Shown: positions 7,622 to 15,323 of the stretch, piece by piece
Layout of the letters: each line of letters starts with the position of its first letter
Numbering within the stretch: position 1 is the first letter of the stretch
DNA from: an uncultured Clostridium sp.
GTDB taxonomy: Bacteria; Bacillota; Clostridia; Clostridiales; Clostridiaceae
Assembly: GCF_937920395.1 (NCBI RefSeq)
Contig: NZ_CALEVF010000278.1
Span: 1 to 18,329 of the forward strand
Direction: 5' to 3'
DNA length: 18,329 bases
Translations under genes and position numbers: made by a program
The notes under the pieces: model-generated
Databases searched by the model: none
What the model saw: only the letters and a program-made list of their open reading frames with translations
What the model was told of the DNA's origin: nothing

Positions 7622-7698
7622 TGGTGCACACAAGAGGAGTCGAACCTCCGGCCTTCCCCTTAGGAGGGGGACGCTCTATCCAACTGAGCTATGGGTGC
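7622..7698 (-). tRNA. tRNA-Arg(CCT)
   Basis: A 77-nt tRNA with encoded CCA. The anticodon loop CTCCTAA gives anticodon CCT (arginine AGG), the anticodon stem TCCCC/GGGGA is perfect, and the T-loop is GGTTCGACTCC. The acceptor stem GCACCCA/TGTGTGC has a single C-U mismatch at pair 5:68; the rest pairs. Confidence 0.95.
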
Positions 7699-7719
7699 AT
7701 ATTTTATTTCTACTTAAAT

Positions 7720-7748
7720 ATAATATTACACTTTTATAAATATGTCAA
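7720..7748 (-). promoter_or_regulatory. Promoter of tRNA-Arg(CCT)
   Basis: On the minus strand TTGACA (7743-7748) and TATTAT (7720-7725) are separated by exactly 17 bp. The predicted start lies about 14 nt before the tRNA. Confidence 0.75.
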
Positions 7749-7828
7749 CCTACCTGTAGTTTAAAATATAAATTCATAAAATATTTATGCACATATTACG
7801 CTGTTTAGCTATTATTAGAATTTTATTT

Positions 7829-7868
7829 CACTTAATAGTATATAATGTATTATATATACTATTAAGTG
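7829..7868. repeat. Perfect 16-bp inverted repeat over the phasin-gene promoter
   Basis: CACTTAATAGTATATA (7829-7844) and its exact reverse complement (7853-7868) are separated by 8 bp. The left arm holds a TATAAT (7841-7846) and the right arm touches the GGAGG ribosome site. It is probably an operator, or an mRNA hairpin if transcription starts further upstream. Confidence 0.7.
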
Positions 7869-7880
7869 GAGGTGTTTTAA

Positions 7881-8195
7881 TTGAATAATGATATAAAGAA
7901 TTTTTTTCTCGCTGGACTAGGTTCTGCAGCATACACTTTTGAAAAGGCAACGACTTTAATAGATGATTTCGTACAAAAGGGTAGACTTACCCTTGATGAG
8001 GGTAAGTGTTTATCTGAAGAACTAAAACGAACTATAAAAGAAAAAAAAGAAGATGAAAGCACTTCAATAAAAGATAAAACTGCTTTAACAAAAGCAGACA
8101 TGATTTTACTTCTAAAAGATATGAATTTTGCAACTAAAGAAGATATTGAAAATGTAAATAAAAGATTGACAAATTTAGAAATAAGTCACTCATAA
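7881..8195 (+). CDS. Phasin-like small helical protein
   Basis: The 104 residues resemble the small phasin-family (PhaF/PhaI-like) proteins of clostridia. An N-terminal FFLAGLGSAAYTFEKATTLIDDFVQKGRLTLDEGKCLSEEL is typical of that group, and the C-terminal part (about 86-102) is a likely coiled coil. In PHA-storing bacteria phasins coat polymer granules; here no PHA synthase is visible, so the role is unknown. It starts at TTG 7881, with GGAGG 8 bases upstream; the protein's first codons after TTG match the family. A perfect inverted repeat covers its promoter and a terminator follows. The gene ahead of ubiB and psd reads the same way. Confidence 0.8.
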   Translation: MNNDIKNFFLAGLGSAAYTFEKATTLIDDFVQKGRLTLDEGKCLSEELKRTIKEKKEDESTSIKDKTALTKADMILLLKDMNFATKEDIENVNKRLTNLEISHS

Positions 8196-8216
8196 CTCTC
8201 CAAGTTCAACCCTGAT

Positions 8217-8247
8217 AAGAGTCCTAATTTTATATAGGGCTTTTATT
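8217..8247 (+). terminator. Terminator after the phasin-like gene
   Basis: Ten-base arms (8217-8226 and 8235-8244) pair with G-U pairs, around an 8-nt loop, and end in TTTTATTT. It separates this gene from ubiB. Confidence 0.65.
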
Positions 8248-8298
8248 TACAATTACATATCTAAAAAAGAATTACTTTTAAATCAATGTTACATATTG

Positions 8299-8328
8299 TT
8301 ACAATTAAAACTTCACTAGGAATACAAT
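8299..8328 (+). promoter_or_regulatory. Possible ubiB/psd promoter
   Basis: TTACAA (8299-8304) and TACAAT (8323-8328) are separated by 18 bp, about 80 bp before the ubiB start. It fits the need for a promoter after the terminator at 8217-8247, but the match is modest. Confidence 0.35.
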
Positions 8329-8407
8329 TTACCTTCTGAAGTCATTAATATTAATAACCCTATAGCTATAAACAGCTGTAAAGGTGATAATTTAAGTGAG
8401 GTATAAA

Positions 8408-10009
8408 ATGAGACGAAGTTCTGTTAATCGATTCAAAAAAATTGTTAAAGTTCTTGGTTCTTATGGCTTTGGATACATTGTAGACTCTAAGTTTAATAAA
8501 CAAAATAAACTCCCTGAAAATTTGAGAAAAGCCTTTGAAGAACTTGGCCCTACTTTTATAAAAATCGGACAAATATTAAGTACGAGAGCCGATTTATTAC
8601 CACCTGATTATATATTAGAATTATCAAAGCTCCAAGATAGTGCACCTGCGGAAAGTATTGAAACTATTAAGAAAGTATTTTTCGATCAATTTTCGCTATC
8701 AACTACTGAGTGTTTTAAATCTTTTGACGAAAAACCCTTAGCCTCTGCATCTATTTCTCAAGTACATAAAGCCACTTTAAAAGATGGTCGCAAAGTTGTA
8801 GTAAAGGTTCAACGACCTGATATCGCTGAAAAAATGAAAACAGATATTTCAATATTAATTCGCATAGTAAAGTTTGCTAAAACAAAATTTGCTGATGCAC
8901 TAATAGACCCAGAAGAAGCGCTCCATGAAATACTTTTAACCACTGAACTTGAACTTGATTTTAATAATGAAATTGAAAATATGGATAAATTTAAAAATTT
9001 TAATAAAGATATAACATTTTTATATGTTCCGTATGTTATTCAAGATTTATCAGGTACTAGAGTTATAACAATGGAAAGAATTTATGGTTTTAAAGTTGAT
9101 GATATGAAAAACCTTCTAATAGGCCATTATGATGTTAATGATTTAGGTAAAAAATTGGCGTTATCTTACCTAAAACAAATCCTACAAGATGGTTTTTTTC
9201 ATGGCGATCCACATCCTGGAAATATATTTATATGTGAAGGCAAAATTTGTTTTATTGACTTCGGAATTATGGGTAATCTTTCAAATTCCTTGAAATCATC
9301 CTTAAATGATATGATATCAGCGATTGCCCTTAACGACATAAATAAAATGATTTCCGCTCTTTTAACTGTAGGAATAAGAAAAGGTTATGTTGATAGAAAT
9401 AAACTCTATGAAGATTTAGATTATCTCATCATAAATTACCTCTCAACCTCTTTAAGTAATATTCAAATTTCCGTTATGCTTTCAGAAGTTTTTGATATAG
9501 CTAGGCAAAACAACATACGTCTACCTCGTGATTTTACACTTTTAATAAGATCACTTGTAATTTTAGAAGGTGTAATCACAAGCATCGCACCTGATATAAA
9601 AATAATAGATATAGCTATCCCTTATGTAAAAGCTAATAATAAATTTTCTATATTAGAACATTTAAATTTTAACACTTTACTTGTGCACTCATATTCGTTT
9701 ATGAAAGACTCATTTAGACTTCCATCAAAAATCATAGAATTATCTGATAGCTTGCTAAGTGGAAGGGCCAAACTTCAACTTGAACATAAAAATTTGAGTA
9801 CCCCTATAAGTGAGTTAAATAAAGGTATAAATAGGTTAGTTTCTGCTCTTATTATATCTTCTACTATTATAGGATCTTCTACAGTTTTAAATTCTAATAT
9901 TGGTCCTAAAATATATAATGTTACAATTATTGGTATAACTGGTTTTTTAACTGCAGCCTTCATGGGCTTTTGGTTATTGATTTCTATAATAAAATCCGGA
10001 AAATTATAA
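8408..10009 (+). CDS. ABC1/AarF/UbiB-family atypical kinase
   Basis: This is a membrane-anchored protein-kinase-like ATPase; relatives support ubiquinone synthesis or lipid handling. The 533 residues hold the family's KxGQ motif (FIKIGQ, Lys52-Gln55), the alanine-rich nucleotide loop ASAS (112-115), VVVKVQRP with the ATP-binding Lys133, HGDPHPGNIF (265-274) and DFG (284-286). Two hydrophobic helices end the protein (about 478-497 and 507-530). Start choice is uncertain: ATG 8408 has GAGGT 5 bases upstream, while an in-frame GTG at 8396 has AGGTGAT 7 bases upstream. psd follows after 37 bp, so the two are likely co-transcribed. No quinone genes are visible here, so a quinone role is unsupported. 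Confidence 0.93.
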   Translation: MRRSSVNRFKKIVKVLGSYGFGYIVDSKFNKQNKLPENLRKAFEELGPTFIKIGQILSTRADLLPPDYILELSKLQDSAPAESIETIKKVFFDQFSLSTTECFKSFDEKPLASASISQVHKATLKDGRKVVVKVQRPDIAEKMKTDISILIRIVKFAKTKFADALIDPEEALHEILLTTELELDFNNEIENMDKFKNFNKDITFLYVPYVIQDLSGTRVITMERIYGFKVDDMKNLLIGHYDVNDLGKKLALSYLKQILQDGFFHGDPHPGNIFICEGKICFIDFGIMGNLSNSLKSSLNDMISAIALNDINKMISALLTVGIRKGYVDRNKLYEDLDYLIINYLSTSLSNIQISVMLSEVFDIARQNNIRLPRDFTLLIRSLVILEGVITSIAPDIKIIDIAIPYVKANNKFSILEHLNFNTLLVHSYSFMKDSFRLPSKIIELSDSLLSGRAKLQLEHKNLSTPISELNKGINRLVSALIISSTIIGSSTVLNSNIGPKIYNVTIIGITGFLTAAFMGFWLLISIIKSGKL

Positions 10010-10046
10010 TAACAAAATATAATCCTATTAAAATAGAGGTGTTTTT

Positions 10047-10931
10047 ATGATCAAATATTACAATCGAAAAGAAAACAAATATGAGACTGAAAAGGTAGCT
10101 GGCGAAAAATATTTGAATTGGTCTTATTCCTCTTCTTCCGGTAAAGGACTAGTTGAATTGTTACTTAAGAGGAAAATTTTTTCTAAATTGTATGGTTGTT
10201 ACTGTGATACAAAAGTAAGTACAAAAAAAATTAAAAAATTTATAAAAGATTTTGATATCGATATGTCTACATATGCCAAGAGTTATAATGAATACTCATC
10301 TTTTAATGAGTTTTTTATAAGGACATTAAAACCAGGTGCCAGAATAATCGATAAAAATGATAGTATTTTGATCTCTCCTTGCGATGGGAAAATATCTGCT
10401 TATGAAAATATTGACTTAAATAAAATAGTTCAAATTAAAGGCTTTACATATTCTCTTAAAGAATTACTACAAAATAATAAAATATACAATTTATACAATG
10501 AAGGTACTTGCTTAATTTTTAGATTATGTCCAACTGATTATCATAGATTTCATTTTATTGACAGCGGAGTATGCGGTGATACAACTAAAATAAAAGGTCA
10601 TTATTATTCTGTAAATCCAGTTGCTCTAGAAAATATAAAAAAATTGTTTTGTCAAAATAAAAGAGAATGGAGTATATTTCACTCAGATAATTTTGGTGAT
10701 ACTATTTATATGGAAGTCGGTGCAACATGTGTAGGAACAATTATTCAAAGTTACACACCTAACTCCAAAGTTACAAAAGGCGCTGAAAAAGGGTATTTTA
10801 AGTTTGGTGGTTCTACTGTAATTATACTACTTAAAAAAAATGCTGTGAAAATTGATGAAGATATTCTAAATCATTCAAGTCTAGGATTTGAAACCTCTGT
10901 GCTAATGGGCGAAGAAATAGGACTGAAATAA
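10047..10931 (+). CDS. psd: Phosphatidylserine decarboxylase
   Basis: The enzyme makes phosphatidylethanolamine by decarboxylating phosphatidylserine at the membrane. The proenzyme cuts itself to form a pyruvoyl group. The 294 residues contain FNEFFIR (about 86-92), SPCDGK with Asp113, YHRFHF with His166 and His169, and the self-cleavage site FGGSTV, where Ser256 (the position of the LGST motif) becomes the pyruvoyl group. All three catalytic positions expected of the family are present, so the enzyme should be active. GAGGTG lies just before the ATG. It follows the UbiB-like gene by 37 bp. The stop codon lies inside the left arm of the terminator. Phosphatidylserine synthase is not in this window. 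Confidence 0.96.
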   Translation: MIKYYNRKENKYETEKVAGEKYLNWSYSSSSGKGLVELLLKRKIFSKLYGCYCDTKVSTKKIKKFIKDFDIDMSTYAKSYNEYSSFNEFFIRTLKPGARIIDKNDSILISPCDGKISAYENIDLNKIVQIKGFTYSLKELLQNNKIYNLYNEGTCLIFRLCPTDYHRFHFIDSGVCGDTTKIKGHYYSVNPVALENIKKLFCQNKREWSIFHSDNFGDTIYMEVGATCVGTIIQSYTPNSKVTKGAEKGYFKFGGSTVIILLKKNAVKIDEDILNHSSLGFETSVLMGEEIGLK

Positions 10932-10949
10932 TATTTCAGTCCTATTTCT
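10913..10949. terminator. Perfect 17-bp hairpin between psd and the receptor gene
   Basis: Arms 10913-10929 and 10933-10949 are exact reverse complements around a 3-nt loop. Convergent psd and the receptor gene meet here, so it probably ends transcription from both sides. The T-tracts are short on both strands. Confidence 0.75.
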
Positions 10950-10956
10950 AAGTTTA

Positions 10957-12318
10957 TTATATTTTAAATTTTGATGTTATATTTCTTAATTTTTGTACAC
11001 TGATTTTATTTCCACTTGCTGTATTCTTTATTTCACCCATCTTACTTACAATATCAATACTTTTATCGGATATACTAAGTATACCTTCTGCACCCTCATT
11101 AACGGTCCCAGCTACTTGATCTATTGCAACTGCAATTCCATTTATTGATATATTTAAATGTTGCGCCGTTTCATCAAATTCTTTCATGAATTTATTAAAG
11201 TTTTTAGCGTCCTCTATATATTCTTTACCTGTTCCCATAATAATTTCATAATTTAAAGAGACCTCTTCATCCATAAAATCTAACATTTTAATAGCACTGC
11301 TAGATAGATTTTTTACAGAATCATTTACAACTTTAACTACATTTTGAATACTAGCAGCTGTTGCTCCAGATTGCTCAGCGAGCTTTCTAACTTCATCTGC
11401 CACTACTGCAAAACCTCTTCCTGCTTCTCCCGCCCTAGCTGCTTCAATTGCTGCATTTAGAGCTAATAAATTAGTTTGGCTAGTTATATGAAGTATTGAA
11501 GTTGCAAGTCCGTGTATCTCCTCAACTGATTTTGAACTATCTATTGCAGATTCTAACTCTTTTTTTATTTTGCCATAAATCTTGTCAGTTTCCTCTTTAG
11601 ATCCGGTTGTACCTGTAGTAATTCCTGTTGCCTTTTGAACAATATTTTGAGCTAAACTAGTTCCTTCTGATGCCTTCTTAGCTATCACACTTACCATATT
11701 CTTCATTTCTCCTGAAGACGCAGAAATTTCCTGGGATGTAGCAGCTGTCTCTTCCATGCCAGCTGATAATGTCTCCGTTTCACTAGAACTTTCTTCAGCT
11801 TTAGCTTTCAATATATTCGTAAGGTCTTCAACCGTATGTTCATTACTACTTATATTTTCAGATGCTTCAATTAAATCCTTTACAAGATCTTTTAGGGTCT
11901 TTCTCATATTAACTATAGATCTAGCTATATTACCAAACTCATCATTAGTTCTAATTAAACTTTCTAAATGTTCGTCATCACTTAAATCCAATTTAGATGT
12001 TTTATCAATTAATAATGTTACCTTAGTTAAAGGCTTTACTAATACCCTTGATATAAGTATACCTATAACTATAGAAATTATAATTACAATTATTGATATT
12101 GTATAAACTCCCTGTGCCAATTGTTCCACGGCTTGCCTTATTTGACTTTGATTAGATATTATTTGTGATGACTTTATATATGTAAAAATAGAAATTGTCA
12201 CCATAGATATAGCTATTAATATTCCGAAAAATAAAGGTATTTTAATCTTAATAGACATACCCATTTTCTCATTTTCACCTTCATGTTTCTTTACAAAATT
12301 ACGCAATTTAAAACTCAT
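10957..12318 (-). CDS. Methyl-accepting chemotaxis protein with minimal sensor region
   Basis: This transmembrane receptor signals to the CheA/CheW kinase complex. The 453 residues hold two membrane helices (about 27-49 and 71-90) with only about 20 residues between them, a HAMP domain (about 91-145) and a long helical signalling domain. The conserved hairpin tip is [20 protein letters not shown] and onward (about 279-303), the CheA/CheW-binding region. A true ligand-binding domain is missing, so it may sense membrane or cytoplasmic state, or work with other receptors. AGGAGG lies 7 bases before the ATG. A sigma-28-like promoter lies about 140 bp upstream. The ligand is unknown. Confidence 0.95.
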   Translation of the reverse strand: MSFKLRNFVKKHEGENEKMGMSIKIKIPLFFGILIAISMVTISIFTYIKSSQIISNQSQIRQAVEQLAQGVYTISIIVIIISIVIGILISRVLVKPLTKVTLLIDKTSKLDLSDDEHLESLIRTNDEFGNIARSIVNMRKTLKDLVKDLIEASENISSNEHTVEDLTNILKAKAEESSSETETLSAGMEETAATSQEISASSGEMKNMVSVIAKKASEGTSLAQNIVQKATGITTGTTGSKEETDKIYGKIKKELESAIDSSKSVEEIHGLATSILHITSQTNLLALNAAIEAARAGEAGRGFAVVADEVRKLAEQSGATAASIQNVVKVVNDSVKNLSSSAIKMLDFMDEEVSLNYEIIMGTGKEYIEDAKNFNKFMKEFDETAQHLNISINGIAVAIDQVAGTVNEGAEGILSISDKSIDIVSKMGEIKNTASGNKISVQKLRNITSKFKI

Positions 12319-12376
12319 AAAGTCCCCTCCTATTTGTGTTTAGCAGTAGTTTGCTGTGTTTCATTAGTGTAAAATT

Positions 12377-12396
12377 TTAACACGTTCACGTATTAA
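12377..12396. promoter_or_regulatory. 20-bp palindrome in the receptor gene leader
   Basis: TTAA-c-ACGT-tc-ACGT-a-TTAA is a dyad with only two non-matching symmetric positions. It lies between the sigma-28-like promoter and the receptor start, about 60 bp before the ATG. It is a possible operator; the binding protein is unknown. Confidence 0.4.
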
Positions 12397-12457
12397 CATA
12401 TAATTTATATTTTGTAATATATGTTAATGTATTTGTTAAATATATACTATAATACAT

Positions 12458-12485
12458 TTATCGGATATTAATAAGTACAACTTGA
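12458..12485 (-). promoter_or_regulatory. Candidate sigma-28 (SigD) promoter of the receptor gene
   Basis: On the minus strand TCCGATAA (12458-12465) matches 7 of 8 bases of the flagellar -10 GCCGATAA, and TCAAGTTG (12478-12485) resembles TAAAGTTT with a 12-bp spacer. Motility and chemotaxis genes commonly use this sigma factor. The leader would be about 130 nt. Confidence 0.55.
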
Positions 12486-12508
12486 GTACTTTTTTTATTT
12501 TATATAAT

Positions 12509-12560
12509 AAAAAATACCTTGAAGAATAGACTTTATTAAAATCGTCTACTCCTCAGGGTA
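12509..12560 (-). terminator. Terminator of the 12608-13255 gene
   Basis: Arms 12515-12531 and 12544-12560 are 17 bases and pair fully when three G-U pairs are allowed. On the minus strand a T6 run follows. It lies about 50 bp after the stop of the unrecognised gene. Confidence 0.8.
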
Positions 12561-12607
12561 AATCTTAACCTAGTGTGATTCTTTTATTTAATATATGAGT
12601 TTCTATA

Positions 12608-13255
12608 TTATTTCTTACCTTTTTTAGATAATATTTTTAAACCTATAAGTAATCCAGCTCCAATTGTAGATGCAATCCCAGTATACATTGCTACTTTACC
12701 TGGAGTTGTTTTAATCTTAGGTGTTTTAACCGAATTATGGTAATCCTCCATCAAATTTTCATATTGTTTCTTGTTGATATTTCCTACACTTATACCCATA
12801 ATTTCACAATTCATTCCTGCAAAATAATTGATTTTTTCAGTTATGTAACAATTAAATGTATGTATTTTATCTGGAGTTGAACTTCCATCATTCCATAATT
12901 CAACTCCAAATAATTCTTCATATATAAATTGATGTTGAAAAATAACTAAAGAGTAATTCCCTCTTTTTGAATGGATTACACTAGTATATCCATTTTTTGC
13001 AATTAGATTATCAATATGACCTTTATATAAAACCAAAATATTGCTAGATGAATTTTCATTCTTAATTTTATCAAATAATTCTTCACCATCAAATGAATAA
13101 AATAATTCAACCGTAGTTATATTATTCTTCACTAATGCTAATTTGATTATATCTATATATGAATCAATATATTTTATATCTTCTGGAGTTTTATTTTTGT
13201 AATCATTTATTACATTTTGAGTTTTTTTATTGAATATACCTTTAATAATTCCCAT
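12608..13255 (-). CDS. Unrecognised protein with a C-terminal membrane anchor
   Basis: I do not recognise this family. The 215 residues are Asn-, Lys- and Ile-rich with no cysteine motif. Residues 1-180 look soluble and mixed alpha/beta. A single hydrophobic helix (about 188-209, VAMYTGIASTIGAGLLIGL) precedes the basic tail KKGKK, and no signal peptide is seen, so a tail-anchored protein with its main domain in the cytoplasm is likely. GAGGT lies about 8 bases before the ATG. It has its own terminator and lies upstream of a chemotaxis receptor read in the same direction, but the receptor has its own promoter, so no shared function can be claimed. Codon use matches the neighbours, so it is probably a real native gene. 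Confidence 0.75.
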   Translation of the reverse strand: MGIIKGIFNKKTQNVINDYKNKTPEDIKYIDSYIDIIKLALVKNNITTVELFYSFDGEELFDKIKNENSSSNILVLYKGHIDNLIAKNGYTSVIHSKRGNYSLVIFQHQFIYEELFGVELWNDGSSTPDKIHTFNCYITEKINYFAGMNCEIMGISVGNINKKQYENLMEDYHNSVKTPKIKTTPGKVAMYTGIASTIGAGLLIGLKILSKKGKK

Positions 13256-13349
13256 TTTTTATACCTCTCTTCTTCCGTGTAAATTTTGTTAGTCTTACTA
13301 GTTTATCATATATATTGCCCTATTTGTTTGATTAACATAACATATATTT

Positions 13350-13641
13350 TTAAAATTTAATAAAACAATCTACTTTTACACAAAAATTACGTGGCCAGTT
13401 AATTGGGAACGCTTTAATAGCTTCCAGACTAAAACCATTTGCTAAACTTCGTCCCACAATTGTCATAACAATATACATACCAATAACTGTAAAAAATGTC
13501 CTAAACATAATATGAGAATTTAAGCTATCTGTTTGTGAAATAAAAGCATTCACTAGTTGCCATAAAAATGCAAGTCAATGCACATATAACACACCCGTAG
13601 ATTAAACCTTCTTTTGCATTTGTAGGCAAATATATCTCCAT
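13350..13641 (-). pseudogene. Frameshifted DUF2798-type membrane protein remnant
   Basis: One reading frame runs from ATG 13641 (GAGGAG 7 bases upstream) as MEIYLPTNAKEGLIYGCVICALTCIFMAT. After that its continuation NAFISQTDSLNSHIMFRTFFTVIGM lies in another frame. The two frames join near 13550-13560 if one extra base is removed, and 292 bases from ATG to stop equal 97 codons plus one. The first frame stops at 13525. The joined 96-residue protein resembles DUF2798 proteins (NAKEGLIYG, RTFFTVIGM and INWPRNFC blocks). From memory, full-length members are near 150 residues with two repeats, so an internal deletion and a short C-terminus are also likely. A real overlap of two short genes is the alternative. 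Confidence 0.65.
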
Positions 13642-13674
13642 AATTTTCTCCTCGCTTTTGTTTAAATTAAAAAA

Positions 13675-13716
13675 ATGCGTTGTATCGACGATAATATGAA
13701 CGTCGGTACAACACAT
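13675..13716. repeat. Inverted repeat with T-run in the leader of the DUF2798-type gene
   Basis: Arms 13675-13690 and 13701-13716 (16 bases each, two mismatches, one of them able to form G-U) flank a 10-nt loop. On the minus strand seven T residues follow, as in an intrinsic terminator. It lies 34 bp before the gene's ATG, so it may be an attenuator or a TetR/MarR-type operator. Confidence 0.6.
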
Positions 13717-13738
13717 TAAATTTGCTTTGATTTTTAAT

Positions 13739-13747
13739 AGTATAACA
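13739..13747 (-). promoter_or_regulatory. Extended -10 promoter of the DUF2798-type gene
   Basis: On the minus strand TGTTATACT holds a TGn extension and TATACT (13739-13744). No good -35 box lies 17 bp away. The predicted start near 13731 puts the inverted repeat inside the leader. Confidence 0.45.
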
Positions 13748-13815
13748 TAATATTTTCATTCATGTAATACCTTAATTTTGTTCATTATATTTAGACAAAT
13801 ATATTTTAATTACCA

Positions 13816-13844
13816 TAGCAGAGCTATAAGAAAAAGCTCTTCTA
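13816..13844 (-). terminator. Weak hairpin after the sugar porter gene
   Basis: Ten-base arms TAGCAGAGCT / AGCTCTTCTA pair with one mismatch around a 9-nt loop. No clear T-run follows on the minus strand, so termination is uncertain. Confidence 0.4.
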
Positions 13845-13851
13845 CTAATTT

Positions 13852-15231
13852 CTAACTACAAACATCTTGCTTATCGTTTTCACTACCATGTGCCCTAAGA
13901 GTAGCTTCAATTTCCTCAAGAGAACGATTACGTGTTTCAAATACCTTAGAACTAACAAACCATATTGAAATAAAACAAAGGGCTCCATAACCTATGAATA
14001 AACTACCCGTCCCAAAGAAATTTAGTAATGGAGGAAATGTTAGTGATACCAACATATTAGCACCCCAATTAACTACACTACTGAATGAGTTGCCGAGTCC
14101 TCGAATGTTTAGAGGGAAAACTTCACCAATCATTACCCACATTACAGGTCCCCAAGTAGCTGAGAAAAACCCAATATATACGGTTAATGCAATAACGCAA
14201 ATAATTGCAGCGGTTAATGACCCATGAGAAAACTTCATTGAAAAACTCATAATTAGTAAAGAAGTCCCCATTCCAATAGATCCATATATCAACATCTTTT
14301 TACGATCAACTTTATCCATAATCATGACAGCTACAATAGTAATAATAACATTGAAAATTCCAATTCCAATGTGAGCAAGTAAAGCCGCATGAACACCAAA
14401 TCCAACCTCAGTAAAAATAGTTGGTGCATAGTAAAGAACTGTATTACAGCCCATAACCTGTTGGAAAATAGCTAGTCCAACACCAATAAGCAATGCCGGT
14501 CGAACAAATGCACCAAATAATTCTTTAATGCCGCCACTTTTCATTTCAGCTTGTTTCTTAATCTGAATAAGTTCATTATTAACAACACTTTCATTATGTT
14601 TATTCATTTGCTCTAAAACATCTCGTGCCTCAGAAAGCCTACCATCTTTAACTAAAAAACGAGGACTTTCTGGTAATACAAGACCTCCTAGGAAAAGAAT
14701 CGCAGCTGGAATAGCTGCAAATCCAAGCATCCAACGCCAACCCGTATACAAATCAGAGAAACTGTAATTGGTTATGTAAGCTAATAAAATACCACTCATA
14801 ACCATTAACTGGAACAAACTTGACACAGAACCACGTTTTTCTGCAGGTGATAATTCTGCTAAGTATGTTGGAATTAAGGCAGATGAAGCACCAACTGCCA
14901 TACCAAGAACAATACGTGATAAAATCAATGTAGAAAGCCCTGGTGAAAATGCTGATCCAAGTGCACCAAGGAAAAAAATAATTGATGATAGTAAAATCAA
15001 TTTTCTACGTCCATACTTATCAGACATTGGTCCAATAATCGCAGCCCCTAAAACCGCCCCTAATAATACAGAACTAACAACCCAACCTTGTTGCCATGAA
15101 TTAAGATGCATTTGTTTTTGAATAAACAGAATTGCCCCTGAAATAACCCCAGTATCATAACCAAACAAAAGACCACCAAGTGCACCGAATACATATATTA
15201 AAGAATTGCTAATTTTTCTTTTTCCCTTCAT
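13852..15231 (-). CDS. Sugar porter family MFS transporter
   Basis: This twelve-helix membrane carrier probably imports a sugar with protons. The 459 residues hold the sugar-porter signatures FGYDTGVISGA (about 23-33), DKYGRRK (71-77), PESPRFL (187-193) and the QQxxGxNxxxYY block (QQVMGCNTVLYY) in helix 7. The last helices end with a charged tail where PETKG would stand (ETRNRSLEE). The substrate cannot be told from sequence; xylose, arabinose, galactose and myo-inositol carriers share these motifs. I start at ATG 15231 since AGGGG lies 8 bases upstream; the ATG at 15240 would touch the ribosome site. A strong promoter and cre-like site lie upstream. Of 14 arginine codons I read, 8 are CGT and 3 CGA, unlike its AGA-rich neighbours, which suggests transfer. 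Confidence 0.94.
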   Translation of the reverse strand: MKGKRKISNSLIYVFGALGGLLFGYDTGVISGAILFIQKQMHLNSWQQGWVVSSVLLGAVLGAAIIGPMSDKYGRRKLILLSSIIFFLGALGSAFSPGLSTLILSRIVLGMAVGASSALIPTYLAELSPAEKRGSVSSLFQLMVMSGILLAYITNYSFSDLYTGWRWMLGFAAIPAAILFLGGLVLPESPRFLVKDGRLSEARDVLEQMNKHNESVVNNELIQIKKQAEMKSGGIKELFGAFVRPALLIGVGLAIFQQVMGCNTVLYYAPTIFTEVGFGVHAALLAHIGIGIFNVIITIVAVMIMDKVDRKKMLIYGSIGMGTSLLIMSFSMKFSHGSLTAAIICVIALTVYIGFFSATWGPVMWVMIGEVFPLNIRGLGNSFSSVVNWGANMLVSLTFPPLLNFFGTGSLFIGYGALCFISIWFVSSKVFETRNRSLEEIEATLRAHGSENDKQDVCS

Positions 15232-15299
15232 CAAAACCATCCCCTATTTTTATTTAATTTAATTTAATTATAAATTTATTGATTTATAGGTCTGTTATT

Positions 15300-15313
15300 A
15301 TTAAACGTTTTCA
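15300..15313. promoter_or_regulatory. Candidate cre site (CcpA) of the sugar porter gene
   Basis: On the minus strand TGAAAACGTTTAAT matches 12 of 14 cre consensus positions. It begins about 4 bases after the predicted start of transcription, where bound CcpA would block elongation or initiation. Confidence 0.55.
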
Positions 15314-15323
15314 TAATAAATTT

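Noticed and set aside
12319..12450. Riboswitch in the receptor leader, such as a c-di-GMP aptamer
   Set aside because: The leader shows only a small AGCA/TGCT hairpin and a palindrome; none of the conserved aptamer sequence is present.
13642..13716. N-terminal extension of the DUF2798-type frame starting MCCTDVHIIV
   Set aside because: It translates the inverted repeat and has no ribosome site; ATG 13641 has GAGGAG at good spacing and family-like first residues.
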